Positions 53,251 to 63,426 are shown, numbered from the stretch's first letter. The stretch: 64,000 nucleotides of DNA from Neobacillus driksii (GCF_013409995.1 NZ_JACCBX010000001.1:618932-682931), one strand, 5' to 3'. Notes: a model not told the origin generated them from the letters alone. Numbers and translations: made by a program.

Positions 53251-54435
53251 GTGCCGGGACCATTATATGGAATGAAAGTAATCGATTTATCCAGAGTTTT
53301 AGCCGGACCATATTGCACGATGATCTTAGGAGATATGGGGGCGGAAGTAATAAAGATTGAAAGTATTGACACAGGAGATGAAACGAGGGGATGGGGACCG
53401 CCTTTTGTGGAAGGAGAAAGTGCCTACTATCTATGCGCCAACCGAAATAAGCAAGGAATCACTCTAAACTTGAAGTCGGAACAAGGCATAGAAATTTTAC
53501 AAAAGCTTATTTTAGATGCTGATGTAGTAATCCAGAATTTTAAGCCTGGAACTCTCAAGCGACTGGGCTTCGGTTATGAGGAAATGAAAAATTGGAATAA
53601 GGGAATTATCCTAGCATCGATCAGCGGTTTTGGCTCTACTGGACCATACTCCCATCTGCCAGGCTATGATTATATGATTCAAGCAATGTCAGGATTAATG
53701 AGTATTACCGGAGATAAGGACGCCGAGCCTGTCAAAGTCGGGGTAGCAATTGCTGATGTACTAACCGGGTTGTATACCTGTATTGGAGTCTTAGGGGCGA
53801 TACACCATCGAAACACGACTGAAGAGGGACAGGAAGTGGATATCTCCTTATTTGATTCCCAGTTGGCTGCAATGGTGAATGTTGCGAGTAATTATTTATG
53901 TTCCGGTCAGATTCCAGAAGGTCTTGGCAATGCCCATCCAAATATAGTTCCCTATCAGGTGTTCACAGCAAGCGATGGTGATTTTGTGATTGCGGTTGGA
54001 AATGATCAGCAATATCGAAAGCTGGCTGTTCTACTTGAAGACCCATCACTACTCTCACAAAGGTACGAAACCAACGCCGGCAGACTGCAATATAAGGACG
54101 AATTAGTAAGCCGTATTGCCAAGAAAATAAAAACGAAATCAAGAACACAATGGAAACAGCTTCTTGATGTGGCGGGTATCCCAAATGGCCCGATTCATAA
54201 TGTCAAAGAAGCATTAGAGTCAGAGCAGGCGATTTCAATAAATATGATTGTAGATGTAAAGCATACGAAAATTCCTGATTTAAAGCTGGTCGGTTCACCG
54301 TTAAAATTTTCAAAAACGGAGGTAAATATTGAACGACACCCGCCATTGCTCAGAGAACATACAGAAGAGGTTTTAATAAAACTGGGATATTCTATATCAG
54401 AAATTCATGCTATGAAAAAAAACAAAATTATATAG
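53251..54435 (+). CDS. CaiB/BaiF-family CoA transferase
   Basis: A 394-aa family III CoA transferase. 'PLYGMKVIDLSRVLAGPYCT' opens the protein, and 'ILGDMGAEVIKIESIDTGDE' carries the region of the catalytic Asp, which is in 'LPGYDYMIQAMSGLMSITGD' by family comparison. GTG at 53251 with GAGGTGG fits the family start; an ATG at 53236 would add five residues. It is followed by an acyl-CoA dehydrogenase relic and DUF3870, so a dicarboxylate or fatty acid CoA-activation pathway (for example glutarate) is plausible. The acid substrate is unknown. Confidence 0.88.
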   Translation: MPGPLYGMKVIDLSRVLAGPYCTMILGDMGAEVIKIESIDTGDETRGWGPPFVEGESAYYLCANRNKQGITLNLKSEQGIEILQKLILDADVVIQNFKPGTLKRLGFGYEEMKNWNKGIILASISGFGSTGPYSHLPGYDYMIQAMSGLMSITGDKDAEPVKVGVAIADVLTGLYTCIGVLGAIHHRNTTEEGQEVDISLFDSQLAAMVNVASNYLCSGQIPEGLGNAHPNIVPYQVFTASDGDFVIAVGNDQQYRKLAVLLEDPSLLSQRYETNAGRLQYKDELVSRIAKKIKTKSRTQWKQLLDVAGIPNGPIHNVKEALESEQAISINMIVDVKHTKIPDLKLVGSPLKFSKTEVNIERHPPLLREHTEEVLIKLGYSISEIHAMKKNKII

Positions 54436-54447
54436 GGGGAAAACTAA

Positions 54448-55665
54448 ATGAATTTTTCATATACCGAAGAACAGAAAAGCGTAAGGAAGGTTGTTAGAAC
54501 ATTTGTTGATCGTGAAATTATTCCTTTTATTAAGGAGTGGGATGAGCGGGGCATTTTGAAACCAATATTTTAAAGCGCTTAGCAGATTTGCAGCTTATGG
54601 GTGTATGTATCCCTGAGAAATATGGCGGTGTTGGTATGGATTATAATACGCTAGCTATCATTTGCGAGGAATTAGAGCGGGGGGACACTGCCTTCCGTAC
54701 CGCTGTTTCTGTTCATACCGGCTTAAACAGCATGACGCTATTGCAATGGGGAACAGAGGAACAGAAACAAAAGTATCTTGTTACCCAGGCTAAGGGTGAA
54801 AAAATAGGGGCATTTGGACTCACAGAACCAAACGCTGGCTCTGATGTAGCGGCAATGGAAACGACGGCTGTAAAAGACGGAGATGACTATCTATTAAATG
54901 GCTCGAAAACATGGATTTCCTTATGTGACGTTGCCGATCATTTCTTGACTTTCGCCAAAACGGATCTGGGAGCGAAGCATAAAGGGATCTCCTGCTTTAT
55001 TGTTGAACGATCCTTCCCAGGGGTGTCGACAAAAGCGATTAAAGGAAAGCTCGGCATCCGCGCAGGGAATACGGGGGAAGTGTTTTATGTTCGGGTTCCC
55101 TCAGAGAATATGCTTGGATATGAAGGCGAGGGCTTTAAAATTGCCATGGCTGCGCTTGATAACGGACGGTTTACTGTTGCTGCAGGGGCATGTGGGACCA
55201 TCATGGCATCGCTTGAGGCAAGTGTAAAATACTGTGAAGAACGAAAAACATTTGGCAAAGAAATCGGAAGGAATCAGCTTGTCCAGCAAATGATAGCAAA
55301 AATGTATGCAAACCTTGAGATTTCCCGTCTGTTAGTCTTTAAAGCTGGCTGGTTAAAAAACCGCGGTAAACGCAACACCCAGGAAACTTCATTGGCAAAA
55401 TGGATTTCCTGCGATGCCGCCTATGAAGCAGCAAACGATGCTGTGCAAATACACGGTGCATACGGCTTCTCTAATGAATTTCCGGTTGAGCGTTATTTAC
55501 GGAATGCAAAAGCACCCGTTATTTATGAAGGGACAAGAGAAATTCATACGATTATGCAGGGGGAATATTGGTTACCGCGAGGATAAACCAATACGAAAAA
55601 TGCTGCCTGCCTGGCCATTTGAAGAGATGTTGATAAAAGGATATGTGATAGTATGTCTGGAATAA
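54448..55665 (+). pseudogene. Acyl-CoA dehydrogenase with two frameshifts
   Basis: The ATG at 54448 starts 'MNFSYTEEQKSVRKVVRTFV' and runs to a stop at 54573. The rest continues in another frame ('NILKRLADLQLMGVCIPEKY', open to 55586), so one base is missing near the GGGG run at 54548-54551. The core has 'GAFGLTEPNAGSDVAAMETT', 'KTFGKEIGRNQLVQQMIAKM' and the catalytic Glu in 'VIYEGTREIHTIMQ'. A second frameshift near 55565 shifts the conserved tail 'GYREDKPIRKMLPAWPFEE' to a third frame ending at 55665. It is either a recent pseudogene or two assembly errors. Confidence 0.8.
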
Positions 55666-55961
55666 AAACCTATTTCCTCGCTGGTCATGCCCGCCTGCCG
55701 CAGGGGATGGCAGCCCAAAGTGTATTTGATTCTTTAACGATTACAGTTGAGATTGATAAAAAATATGGTGTCATTATCCAGTCCTCCTGCACCCTTGCCA
55801 CTGACCATGGGAGAGAATATATTCAACAAATATTAAAGGGACATAGCTTACAGGATGGGATTGATGAAATCGTTGAAATGATAAGAGCGGGATACCGGGG
55901 GAAAGCGGTCAATGCGCTTATAGCATCGGTAAAAGATTTATACAGCCAATACAGCCAATAA
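55653..55961 (+). CDS. DUF3870 protein
   Basis: A 102-aa protein. 'YFLAGHARLPQGMAAQSVFD', 'TITVEIDKKYGVIIQSSCTL' and 'LIASVKDLYSQY' match DUF3870, often beside CaiB-type transferases and acyl-CoA enzymes in Firmicutes. Its ATG overlaps the end of the acyl-CoA dehydrogenase reading frame, as expected for an operon. No activity is known. Confidence 0.8.
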   Translation: MSGIKTYFLAGHARLPQGMAAQSVFDSLTITVEIDKKYGVIIQSSCTLATDHGREYIQQILKGHSLQDGIDEIVEMIRAGYRGKAVNALIASVKDLYSQYSQ

Positions 55962-55969
55962 AATATACG

Positions 55970-56003
55970 AACAGCTTAACAAAAATCGTTAAGCTGTTTT
56001 TGA
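55970..56003 (+). terminator. Terminator after DUF3870
   Basis: AACAGCTTAAC and GTTAAGCTGTT around AAAAATC, followed by TTTT. Confidence 0.8.
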
Positions 56004-56097
56004 GTTACAGTGTTTTTTCAATCATTATTTACTTTAAATATAGGTCTTCGCTGTGTTACGATAACGGAATAAAGTGGAATGGAGAAGGGGCGGTTAG

Positions 56098-57237
56098 ATG
56101 ATTAAAACAGTATTGTTTGACGTGGATGGAGTGTTGTTAAGTGAGGAGCATTATTTTGACGCATCAGCTTTAACCGTTTGGGAATTGTTAATCAGCAATA
56201 ATTATTTGGGATTGGCTCCTGAAAATTTCAAAACAAACTATAGTGCAGCAGAAATTAAGACTATTCGAGAGAACGTGTTTGGAAAAAATGATGATGTCCT
56301 TAAGCTAATGAAGTCAAGAGGACTTAATGCGAATTGGGATATGATTTATTTGTCCTTTGGTCATCAATTAATTCATCTTTTATCTCAAATAAAGGAAAAA
56401 GAGGATGACAGAATCAATAGTTGGCTGCAGGAACCAATTGATAGAGAAGTACTTCTTGAAATGGGCAGGGTATTACAAAAATATGAGGTTAACTTAGATT
56501 TCGATAGATTTATTTCCGATTTTGCACAGTCAACGGAAACAAAGCAGGAATTGTTCAATTATCTAAATCAATTAGCTTCAGTGCAGCTTGGGGTTCAAAC
56601 AACCATCTTTAGTGGAATCAGCACGCTTTGGTCAGTATGTGAGCATACCAGTCAGGAATGGTATGTTGGCGATGAGAATGTGGAAAAGTCCACTGGCAGA
56701 CCTTCTGTGCAGCTGGGAAAGAAAGGTTTTTTAGCAAATGAAACCACATTGGCAGATAAAGCAGAGATACAAGCTCTCTTTACATTCCTTAAGGAATCTG
56801 GGGTAAAGATCGGGATTGGAACGGGGAGACCTGAGCTTGAAACGATTCAACCCTTCCACCATCTGGATTGGCTAAAACTCTTTGATGTAAATTATATTGT
56901 CACAGCGGATGATGTCCTAAAAGCAGAAAATGAGCTTGTTGAAAGACAGTCATTATCTAAACCACATCCTTTTACATACATTATGGGTCTTAATGGAAGG
57001 AAAACATCAGTCGAGACATGTTTAAATACACCACTGCCAATTGAAAAAGGTGAAGAGGTTCTAGTGGTGGGTGACTCGTTGGCAGACTTGCTAGCTGCGA
57101 GAAAAATGGGCTGTCAGTTTGCAGCGGTTTTAACAGGGCTATCAGGAAAAGATGCGAGAAGTGACTTTGAAAAGTACGAGGCAGACTATATTCTCGATAC
57201 AGTGCTTGATGTGAGGGGACTAATCGAGAGAAACTAA
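56098..57237 (+). CDS. HAD-family hydrolase with large cap region
   Basis: A 379-aa protein. 'VLFDVDGVLLSEEHYFDASA' is HAD motif I with both Asp residues, 'IGTGRPE' the Thr-containing motif II, 'SKPHPF' the motif III Lys and 'VVGDSLADLLAARKMGC' motif IV. About 200 residues lie between motifs I and II, a large insert compared with usual phosphatases. Substrate unknown. It is a single gene with its own terminator. Confidence 0.85.
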   Translation: MIKTVLFDVDGVLLSEEHYFDASALTVWELLISNNYLGLAPENFKTNYSAAEIKTIRENVFGKNDDVLKLMKSRGLNANWDMIYLSFGHQLIHLLSQIKEKEDDRINSWLQEPIDREVLLEMGRVLQKYEVNLDFDRFISDFAQSTETKQELFNYLNQLASVQLGVQTTIFSGISTLWSVCEHTSQEWYVGDENVEKSTGRPSVQLGKKGFLANETTLADKAEIQALFTFLKESGVKIGIGTGRPELETIQPFHHLDWLKLFDVNYIVTADDVLKAENELVERQSLSKPHPFTYIMGLNGRKTSVETCLNTPLPIEKGEEVLVVGDSLADLLAARKMGCQFAAVLTGLSGKDARSDFEKYEADYILDTVLDVRGLIERN

Positions 57238-57266
57238 GAGGGATCTGAGCAACCCCTCTTTTTCTG
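57236..57266 (+). terminator. Terminator after the HAD gene
   Basis: AAGAGGG (57236) pairs with CCCTCTT (57254-57260), followed by TTTCTG. Confidence 0.75.
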
Positions 57267-57339
57267 CTTTAACGGACTTCTGTTGGTTGATCTGATTCCA
57301 TCAGAAGTGATACTTTAGTGATCGAAACCTACTTCCAGC

Positions 57340-57480
57340 TTGAACGAGCGAGATGAGCGTCTATTCGTTACAGTTGAATCGCCCTTTTCAGTTAGTACGG
57401 GCACGAATAGCTCGTATTCGTTACCGTTTAACCTCCCTGCCTACTTGCAACGGGCAAGAATAGCCTTTAGAACCACTCCT
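57340..57480. repeat. Dispersed repeat with ATTCGTTAC and GGCACGAATAG blocks
   Basis: The block ATTCGTTACNGTT occurs at about 57363 and 57416, and GGGCACGAATAGC or GGGCAAGAATAGC at about 57399 and 57451. The 30-base block at 57400-57429 matches the minus strand at 41111-41140 with about five differences. There is no coding frame. It lies between two convergent terminators. Confidence 0.6.
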
Positions 57481-57505
57481 CAGCCTCAACCCTCAAAAAA
57501 TAAAA

Positions 57506-57530
57506 GACCAAATCCATAACAGATTTGGTC
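57506..57530 (-). terminator. Terminator of serA
   Basis: GACCAAATC and GATTTGGTC flank CATAACA; on the minus strand a T-rich run (TTTTATTTTTT) follows. Confidence 0.82.
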
Positions 57531-57542
57531 ATCATCAATTAG

Positions 57543-59177
57543 TTATTTAATTTTCTCTAACTCAAGTCTTCCTGGATAAAATGAATCAACATTATCTAAC
57601 TCTAAAGATTGTGCTTCGTTTAAACCATTAATGAGTGTAAGGGCGCGGATCACCTCTGGAGTAAGCTGCTTATCAAGTGTCAACACCATGATCGCTTCTC
57701 CGCCAACAGTGGTTCTGCCTACTTGCATCGTTCCGATATTGATCTGATAGTCCCCAAGAAGAGATCCAACTTTACCAATCATACCAGGCACGTCCTGATG
57801 TTTGACAAGTAAGAGATGGCTTTCAGGTCTTACATCAATACGATAATCGTTGATTTTTACGATTCTGGCACCATAGCCGTTTAAGACTGTCGCACCTATT
57901 TTAGCTGTTTCAGAGCCTTTTGTAATAGATAGCTCCATATAATTGGCGAAACCTTTATTAGAGGCATTTTTTTGCACATTATAGGAAACACCTTGCTCCT
58001 TTAAAAGATGAAGAGCATTAATCAAATTAACTGAGTCACTTAAATGATAGGAAAGAATTCCTTTAATCATGGTTCGAGTTAATAGTTCTGTATCTTCTTC
58101 AATTAAATCTCCATAATAATTAATTTCGATTTTAGAAGGAGCATGTTTTAATAGTTGAACTACCAGCTGCCCTACATGTTCTCCAAGCAATAAGTATGGC
58201 TGCATTTTTTGCTGCGTTTCACCTGACATTTGCGGCATATTCACCGCATTGCGGATGGACTGCGTTTCAAGGATTTCAATAATTTCTTCACTAACCTCTT
58301 GTGCAACTTTTTCCTGTGCTTCTACAGTAGAAGCCCCTAAATGCGGGGTCACAATAATATTTGGATTATCCAGCAATGCTGGGTCGGCAACTGGTTCCTT
58401 TTCAAAAACATCGAGTGCTGCACCTGCCACGTGGCCTGCTTGAATCGCCCGTACCAACGCCTTTTCATCAATAATTCCGCCTCGTGCGACGTTGATAAAT
58501 CGTACTCCCTTTTTTGTCTTGCTTAAGTATTCATCGTTCACTAAACCTTTTGTATCATTTGTAAGTGGTGTGTGAATGGTAATGAAATCTGACTCACGAG
58601 CGATTAAATCAAGACTAGCTTTTTTCATTCCAAGTTTCTCGGCTCTTTCCTCTGTTAAATAAGGATCGTAACCTAAGATATTCATGCCAAAGCTCTTCGC
58701 ACGCTTCGCTACTTCCGTTCCGATTTTACCCATGCCAATGACACCAAGCGTTTTTTTGTATAATTCTACTCCCTTGAAAGAATTTCGATCCCATTCTCCT
58801 CCAACTGTCTTTTTGTGAGCTTGAGGAATCATCCTTGCCATAGAGAGCATCATCGCTAGGGTATGTTCTGTTGCAGCAATCGTGTTGGCACCAGGAGCAT
58901 TTATGACGATGATTCCTTTCCCTGTTGCAGCATTCACATCGATATTATCTACCCCTACACCGGCTCTAGCAATTACCTTAAGCTTGTCAGCATATTGAAG
59001 CAGTTCTGCACTTACTTTTGTCTGGCTCCGTACAATTAAAGCCTCGTAATCTCCAATAATATTCTTTAGCTCTTCGAACTTTAATGTAGGCTGACGCTCT
59101 ACAATAAAATTAGGGTGGTCAAACAAACTTTTTAAACCAGTATCACTAATGCCATCAGTTACAAGTACCTTAAACAT
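57543..59177 (-). CDS. serA: D-3-phosphoglycerate dehydrogenase
   Basis: A 544-aa long-form SerA. 'IVRSQTKVSAELLQYADKLK' and 'GVGVDNIDVNAATGKGIIVI' start the substrate domain, 'LGVIGMGKIGTEVAKRAKSF' is the NAD site, 'RGGIIDEKALVRAI' holds the Arg and Glu and 'TPHLGASTVEAQEKVAQEV' the catalytic His. The ASB region and a C-terminal ACT domain ('DVPGMIGKVGSLLGDYQINI') follow, where serine feedback acts. It begins serine synthesis. An AGAGGATG RBS precedes the ATG, and a T-box leader lies about 290 bases upstream. Confidence 0.95.
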   Translation of the reverse strand: MFKVLVTDGISDTGLKSLFDHPNFIVERQPTLKFEELKNIIGDYEALIVRSQTKVSAELLQYADKLKVIARAGVGVDNIDVNAATGKGIIVINAPGANTIAATEHTLAMMLSMARMIPQAHKKTVGGEWDRNSFKGVELYKKTLGVIGMGKIGTEVAKRAKSFGMNILGYDPYLTEERAEKLGMKKASLDLIARESDFITIHTPLTNDTKGLVNDEYLSKTKKGVRFINVARGGIIDEKALVRAIQAGHVAGAALDVFEKEPVADPALLDNPNIIVTPHLGASTVEAQEKVAQEVSEEIIEILETQSIRNAVNMPQMSGETQQKMQPYLLLGEHVGQLVVQLLKHAPSKIEINYYGDLIEEDTELLTRTMIKGILSYHLSDSVNLINALHLLKEQGVSYNVQKNASNKGFANYMELSITKGSETAKIGATVLNGYGARIVKINDYRIDVRPESHLLLVKHQDVPGMIGKVGSLLGDYQINIGTMQVGRTTVGGEAIMVLTLDKQLTPEVIRALTLINGLNEAQSLELDNVDSFYPGRLELEKIK

Positions 59178-59215
59178 TTCTAACTCATCCTCTCATTTCT
59201 AATTTAATAATGAAT

Positions 59216-59456
59216 GGCTGTGTTAAACTGGGCTGTTGATTTGCGCTCCACTAAGGAAAGCTTCTTCGAATAATCATCGCAGGGACAGGCGGTTTATGCC
59301 TGTCACGAGGCGCTACGCTTTCCGCGGGCTCGCCCGTGAGCCTCCTCGGTCATTCCGACCTGCGGGGTCTCACTCAGCTCGTTCATCCCGCAGGAGTCGA
59401 GCGCCTTCCGCTCCAATCAACAGGTTCTAAAAGCAAAAGTTTGTATTAACACAGCC
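59216..59456. repeat. MITE-like element with 11-bp terminal inverted repeats
   Basis: GGCTGTGTTAA at 59216-59226 and TTAACACAGCC at 59446-59456 are perfect inverted repeats bounding 241 bases. Inside are a second pair (CTGTTGATT and AATCAACAG) and a GC-rich body of the common Bacillaceae repeat type (CGCTTTCCGCGGGC, CCTGCGGGGTCTCACTCAGC, CCCGCAGGAGTCGAGCGCC). No transposase is coded. An open frame across it (59236-59430) has no coding character. It lies between the serA T-box terminator and the serA start. Confidence 0.75.
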
Positions 59457-59460
59457 TTAA

Positions 59461-59729
59461 TAAATAAAAAGCCCCCCATAACAGGACAGATTTGTCTTGT
59501 TATGAGGGACGTGATCTACGTGGTGCCACCCTCGTTTGCTGCTTAACAGCAGCCTCAATCGGTTAACGGGTATCCCGGGCATTCCTACTGAATTTCAGTC
59601 TGCCAGTTCAGAAGGGCTGGGCGAAAGTTTAAGAAATTGCACCGGTTCACAGCAGCCACCGGCTCTCTGAAGCATTCTCTTAATGCCGTCTTCATCATCA
59701 CTTTTAATTTGAGTATTTACCTGAATTTA
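59461..59729 (-). promoter_or_regulatory. T-box riboswitch leader of serA
   Basis: On the minus strand the leader contains AGAGAGCCGGTGGCTGCTG and GAACCGG near its start (stem I), the T-box GAGGGTGGCACCACG (59519-59534) and a terminator whose arms are CCCTCATAACA-GACA and TGTC-TGTTATGGGG (59472-59508), followed by a T-run. Uncharged tRNA pairing with TGGCACC should favour the antiterminator. The codon AGC before CCTTCTGAA could be a serine specifier, but I cannot fix this without folding. Serine control would fit serA. Confidence 0.85.
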
Positions 59730-59735
59730 AAGAAT

Positions 59736-59765
59736 ATTCTACATGGAGACCTTTAATATTGTAAA
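59736..59765 (-). promoter_or_regulatory. Promoter of the T-box-serA transcript
   Basis: TTTACA and TAGAAT with 18 bases between, on the minus strand. Transcription would start near 59729, just before the T-box leader. Confidence 0.6.
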
Positions 59766-59880
59766 GGGTTAAAAAAAATAATTTTTCGATTATTCAAATT
59801 TAAAAATTTTTATTAAAAAGCGAGGCCAATACTGGTACAGCAGTAAGCGATTACATTGAATTTTTAAAAAAATTAGTCTA

Positions 59881-59909
59881 TTGTAAATATATTGAGAGAA
59901 TAATATAAT
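59881..59909 (+). promoter_or_regulatory. SigA promoter of hom-thrC-thrB
   Basis: TTGTAA (59881-59886), 17 bases, TATAAT (59904-59909). Only about 50 bases of leader remain before the hom ATG, with a short TCTA-TATATAGA hairpin and no T-box. Confidence 0.7.
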
Positions 59910-59966
59910 GTCTACTATATATAGACAATTGTACGTATGTAGGAGACAAAGCGGGAGGGTTCAATA

Positions 59967-61262
59967 ATGAAAGCAATCCAAATTGGGTTACTCGGTTTAG
60001 GAACAGTTGGTTCAGGGGTTGTAAAAATTATCAAAAATCACCAAGATAAATTAATGCACCAGGTCGGTTGTCCTGTTGTCATCAAGAAAATCCTGGTCCA
60101 AAATATACATAAAACAAGACCGTCTGAAGTGGATCCAGCGTTGTTAACGTCTACTCCATCAGATATCCTGCATGATCCTGAAATAGATGTTGTGATTGAA
60201 GTGATGGGCGGGGTCAAGGAAACAAAGGAATATTTGCTTAGTGCCCTCCGTCAAGGAAAGCATGTTGTAACGGCAAACAAAGATTTAATGGCCCTTCACG
60301 GATCAGAATTGTTAACTGTTGCTTCTGAAAACGGCTGTGATTTGTTTTATGAAGCCAGTGTAGCTGGAGGTATTCCAATATTAAGAGGGCTGGTTGATGG
60401 TCTCGCCTCTGATCGGATTACGCAAATGATGGGTATTGTAAATGGAACTACTAATTTTATTTTAACAAAAATGAGCCAAGATGGGTTAAATTATGAAGAT
60501 GTTTTGAAAGAGGCACAAGAGCTGGGATTTGCAGAAGCTGACCCAACATCAGACGTTGAGGGGTTAGATGCGGCCCGTAAAATGACTATTTTAGCGACAT
60601 TAGGATTTTCGATGAATATAGAGCTTGATGATGTACAGGTTAAAGGAATATCCAACATCACAGAAGAAGATTTACGATATGGTAAACAGTTAGGCTATAC
60701 AATGAAACTATTAGGATATGCTCACCGTGAAGGGGAAAAAGTAGAAGTAAGTGTACAGCCTACATTTTTATCTGACAATCATCCATTGGCAGCGGTTCAA
60801 AACGAGTATAACGCTGTTTATGTGTACGGCGAAGCTGTTGGTGAAACCATGTTCTATGGACCGGGAGCAGGAAGCCTGCCAACTGCGACAGCTGTTGTTT
60901 CAGATTTAGTCGGAGTAATGAAAAATTTAAGACTCGGAGTAAATGGACGCAGTGCTGTTACACCACAGTATCCTAAGCGCTTAAAGGATGATAATGAAAA
61001 GTACTCTAAATACTTCTTACGAATCCATGTACAGGATGAGGTTGGTGTATTTGCTGAACTTACCTCTATTTTTGCGAAGTATGGTGTCAGCTTTGAGAAA
61101 ATACTACAGCTTCCAGTGAAGAAAAACGAAACATCTGAAATTGTCTTAGTGACACATAAAGCATCACTCACAAATTATGATGCAATCCTTTATGAATTAA
61201 ATGATTTACCTGCCGTTAAAGAAGTTAAAAGTGCATACAGAGTGGTGAGAAAATCAATATGA
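59967..61262 (+). CDS. hom: Homoserine dehydrogenase
   Basis: A 431-aa enzyme. '[20 protein letters not shown]' is the NAD(P) site, '[14 protein letters not shown]' and '[20 protein letters not shown]' the substrate region, '[15 protein letters not shown]' a family block, and a C-terminal ACT domain ('[20 protein letters not shown]') gives feedback control. It reduces aspartate semialdehyde to homoserine. GGGAGGG lies before the ATG. It overlaps thrC by 4 bases (ATGA). Confidence 0.95.
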   Translation: MKAIQIGLLGLGTVGSGVVKIIKNHQDKLMHQVGCPVVIKKILVQNIHKTRPSEVDPALLTSTPSDILHDPEIDVVIEVMGGVKETKEYLLSALRQGKHVVTANKDLMALHGSELLTVASENGCDLFYEASVAGGIPILRGLVDGLASDRITQMMGIVNGTTNFILTKMSQDGLNYEDVLKEAQELGFAEADPTSDVEGLDAARKMTILATLGFSMNIELDDVQVKGISNITEEDLRYGKQLGYTMKLLGYAHREGEKVEVSVQPTFLSDNHPLAAVQNEYNAVYVYGEAVGETMFYGPGAGSLPTATAVVSDLVGVMKNLRLGVNGRSAVTPQYPKRLKDDNEKYSKYFLRIHVQDEVGVFAELTSIFAKYGVSFEKILQLPVKKNETSEIVLVTHKASLTNYDAILYELNDLPAVKEVKSAYRVVRKSI

Positions 61263-62320
61263 GATGGCCAGGATTGATTGAGGCTTATAAAGAATTTTTA
61301 CCAGTGAGTCATGAAACACCTGGTTTAACATTAAATGAAGGGAATACCCCGTTAGTAAAGTTAGAGCGTCTTTCAAAGGAATTGGATGTTGAGCTTTACG
61401 TTAAACTTGAAGGAGCAAATCCGACCGGTTCCTTTAAAGACCGCGGAATGGTTATGGCTGTAGCAAAGGCAGTTGAATTCGGCAGTAAAACCGTTATCTG
61501 TGCTTCTACCGGAAATACTTCTGCCGCAGCCGCTGCATATGCAGCACGTGCAGGTTTACGCTGTATTATTGTGATTCCTGAAGGTAAAATTGCCTTAGGA
61601 AAGCTTGCACAAGCGATGATGTATGGAGCTGAAATTATCTCAATCGAAGGAAATTTTGACCAAGCCTTACAAATGGTTCGTAATATTAGTGAGGAAGAAC
61701 CAATCACTTTGGTTAATTCTGTTAATCCATTCCGTTTAGAGGGACAAAAAACTGCGGCGTTTGAAGTATGCGATCAACTAGGGGTTGCACCCGATATACT
61801 AGCGATACCTGTTGGAAACGCGGGTAACATTAGTGCTTATTGGAAAGGGTTTAAAGAATACGCAGCCCACAAGGGGACGAGACTGCCGAAAATGTACGGA
61901 TTTGAAGCAGCAGGAGCATCAGCACTTGTTCATAATACCGTGTTTGAAAATCCAGAAACGATTGCAACAGCGATACGAATTGGAAATCCTGCCAGCTGGG
62001 ATCTAGCTGTTTCTGCAGTCGAAGAATCCAATGGTCTATTTGATGAAGTCAGTGATGATGAAATCATAGCCGCCTATAAAAAAATTGCCTCCTCTGAAGG
62101 AATCTTTGCTGAACCAGCATCATGTGCGTCTATCGCTGGAGTGATGAAGTCCTTACAAAAAGGCAAGGTTGAAAAAGGTTCAAAAATCGTCGCTGTTCTT
62201 ACCGGAAATGGCTTAAAAGACCCGGATACTGCTATTCAAAGCAGCTTGGTAGATGTGGAAAAATTGCCAAATGACGAGCTTGCCGTGACACAGCATATTA
62301 AGGGAGTTGTCACCGTATGA
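61259..62320 (+). CDS. thrC: Threonine synthase
   Basis: A 353-aa PLP enzyme of the short Bacillus type. '[20 protein letters not shown]', PLP Lys in '[20 protein letters not shown]', '[20 protein letters not shown]' and the Gly loop '[15 protein letters not shown]'. It makes threonine from O-phosphohomoserine. It overlaps thrB by 4 bases. Confidence 0.95.
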   Translation: MRWPGLIEAYKEFLPVSHETPGLTLNEGNTPLVKLERLSKELDVELYVKLEGANPTGSFKDRGMVMAVAKAVEFGSKTVICASTGNTSAAAAAYAARAGLRCIIVIPEGKIALGKLAQAMMYGAEIISIEGNFDQALQMVRNISEEEPITLVNSVNPFRLEGQKTAAFEVCDQLGVAPDILAIPVGNAGNISAYWKGFKEYAAHKGTRLPKMYGFEAAGASALVHNTVFENPETIATAIRIGNPASWDLAVSAVEESNGLFDEVSDDEIIAAYKKIASSEGIFAEPASCASIAGVMKSLQKGKVEKGSKIVAVLTGNGLKDPDTAIQSSLVDVEKLPNDELAVTQHIKGVVTV

Positions 62321-63240
62321 CACTAAATGATTCGAAATTTGTAATTAAAGTTCCAGCGAGTTCTGCTAATCTTGGCCCAGGCTTTGATTCAATCGGTGTC
62401 GCACTAACACTTTATTTAACGTTAGAAGTAGAGAAAAGTGAGAAGTGGGAATTCTATTCCACAGCCGAGGAATTAAAGGATCTCCCATCAGATGAACAGC
62501 ATTTTATCTGCCAAATTGCTCTGCAAACAGCAGCAAAGTATTGCAAGGAATTGCACCCTTGTAAAATAAAGCTTGAGAGTGACATTCCATTGGCACGCGG
62601 TCTCGGTTCAAGTGCTTCAGCTATTATTGCTGGAATTGAGCTTGCTGATTACATCGGTGAGTTAGGATTAACAAAACAAGATAAGTTATTGCTCTCAACA
62701 GAGATAGAGGGTCATCCAGATAACGTCGGTGCATCTTTATATGGGGGTCTTGTCATCGGCAGTTATCAGCAAGGTGAGGTGGATATTATCCCTATTACAG
62801 ACGTTTCTTTTGAAATGGTTGCTGTAATCCCCAAAGAAAGCTTATTAACGAAGGATTCCCGTGGTGTCCTGCCGACAGAATTTTCGTATTCGAATGCGAT
62901 TCAATCTTCGTCTATTTCAAATGTGTTAGTTGCAGCACTTCTTAGTCAAAACTGGGAGTTAGCAGGTAAAATGATGGAAAAAGACCTTTTCCATCAGCCC
63001 TATAGGAAACCATTGATTCCTTTTTACGGTGATGTAGAAAACTTCGCTAAGTCTGAAGGAGCATTCGGTGTTGCCTTAAGTGGTGCTGGTCCAACTGTTT
63101 TATGTTTTTGTGAAAAAGGAAAAGGTCTATCACTTGAACAATCCATTCAATCCACTTTTCCTGAAATGACAGCTAAACTACTTAGCATAGACTATACAGG
63201 AAGCAGTATATTCACAGTTAATAATTGCACAGCAAATTAG
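62317..63240 (+). CDS. thrB: Homoserine kinase
   Basis: A 307-aa GHMP kinase. '[20 protein letters not shown]' is motif 1, '[20 protein letters not shown]' the phosphate loop and '[16 protein letters not shown]' motif 3. It phosphorylates homoserine for ThrC. Last gene of the operon, followed by a terminator. Confidence 0.95.
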   Translation: MTLNDSKFVIKVPASSANLGPGFDSIGVALTLYLTLEVEKSEKWEFYSTAEELKDLPSDEQHFICQIALQTAAKYCKELHPCKIKLESDIPLARGLGSSASAIIAGIELADYIGELGLTKQDKLLLSTEIEGHPDNVGASLYGGLVIGSYQQGEVDIIPITDVSFEMVAVIPKESLLTKDSRGVLPTEFSYSNAIQSSSISNVLVAALLSQNWELAGKMMEKDLFHQPYRKPLIPFYGDVENFAKSEGAFGVALSGAGPTVLCFCEKGKGLSLEQSIQSTFPEMTAKLLSIDYTGSSIFTVNNCTAN

Positions 63241-63264
63241 GGCCGAGAAGAATCGGCCCTTTAA
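63240..63264 (+). terminator. Terminator of hom-thrC-thrB
   Basis: GGGCCGA and TCGGCCC around GAAGAA, followed by TTTAATTATT. Confidence 0.8.
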
Positions 63265-63282
63265 TTATTAGTTAAATTAATA

Positions 63283-63426
63283 CTACCCTTTTACTCCTTG
63301 CAACCACTCCTCATAACACTCATCACAAAGAATTTCATCTCTTTCGTTATTTGAGCTTAAAAAAGTAACATAGTGATGTTGCTTTTCCTCGATTTCATTG
63401 ACACAATAGAAGCACTTTTCCGGCAT
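63283..63426 (-). CDS. Small zinc-finger-like protein
   Basis: A 47-aa protein with 'CFYCVNEI' and 'ILCDECYEEW', two CxxC pairs that can bind one zinc. The frame is open upstream, but the ATG at 63426 has AAAGGAGAAAGG just before it. Similar one-zinc proteins are common orphans in Bacillus. Function unknown. Confidence 0.7.
   Translation of the reverse strand: MPEKCFYCVNEIEEKQHHYVTFLSSNNERDEILCDECYEEWLQGVKG

Noticed and set aside
59236..59430. 64-aa Arg/Ser/Pro-rich open frame
   Set aside because: It lies wholly inside the GC-rich MITE-like repeat and has no coding character.
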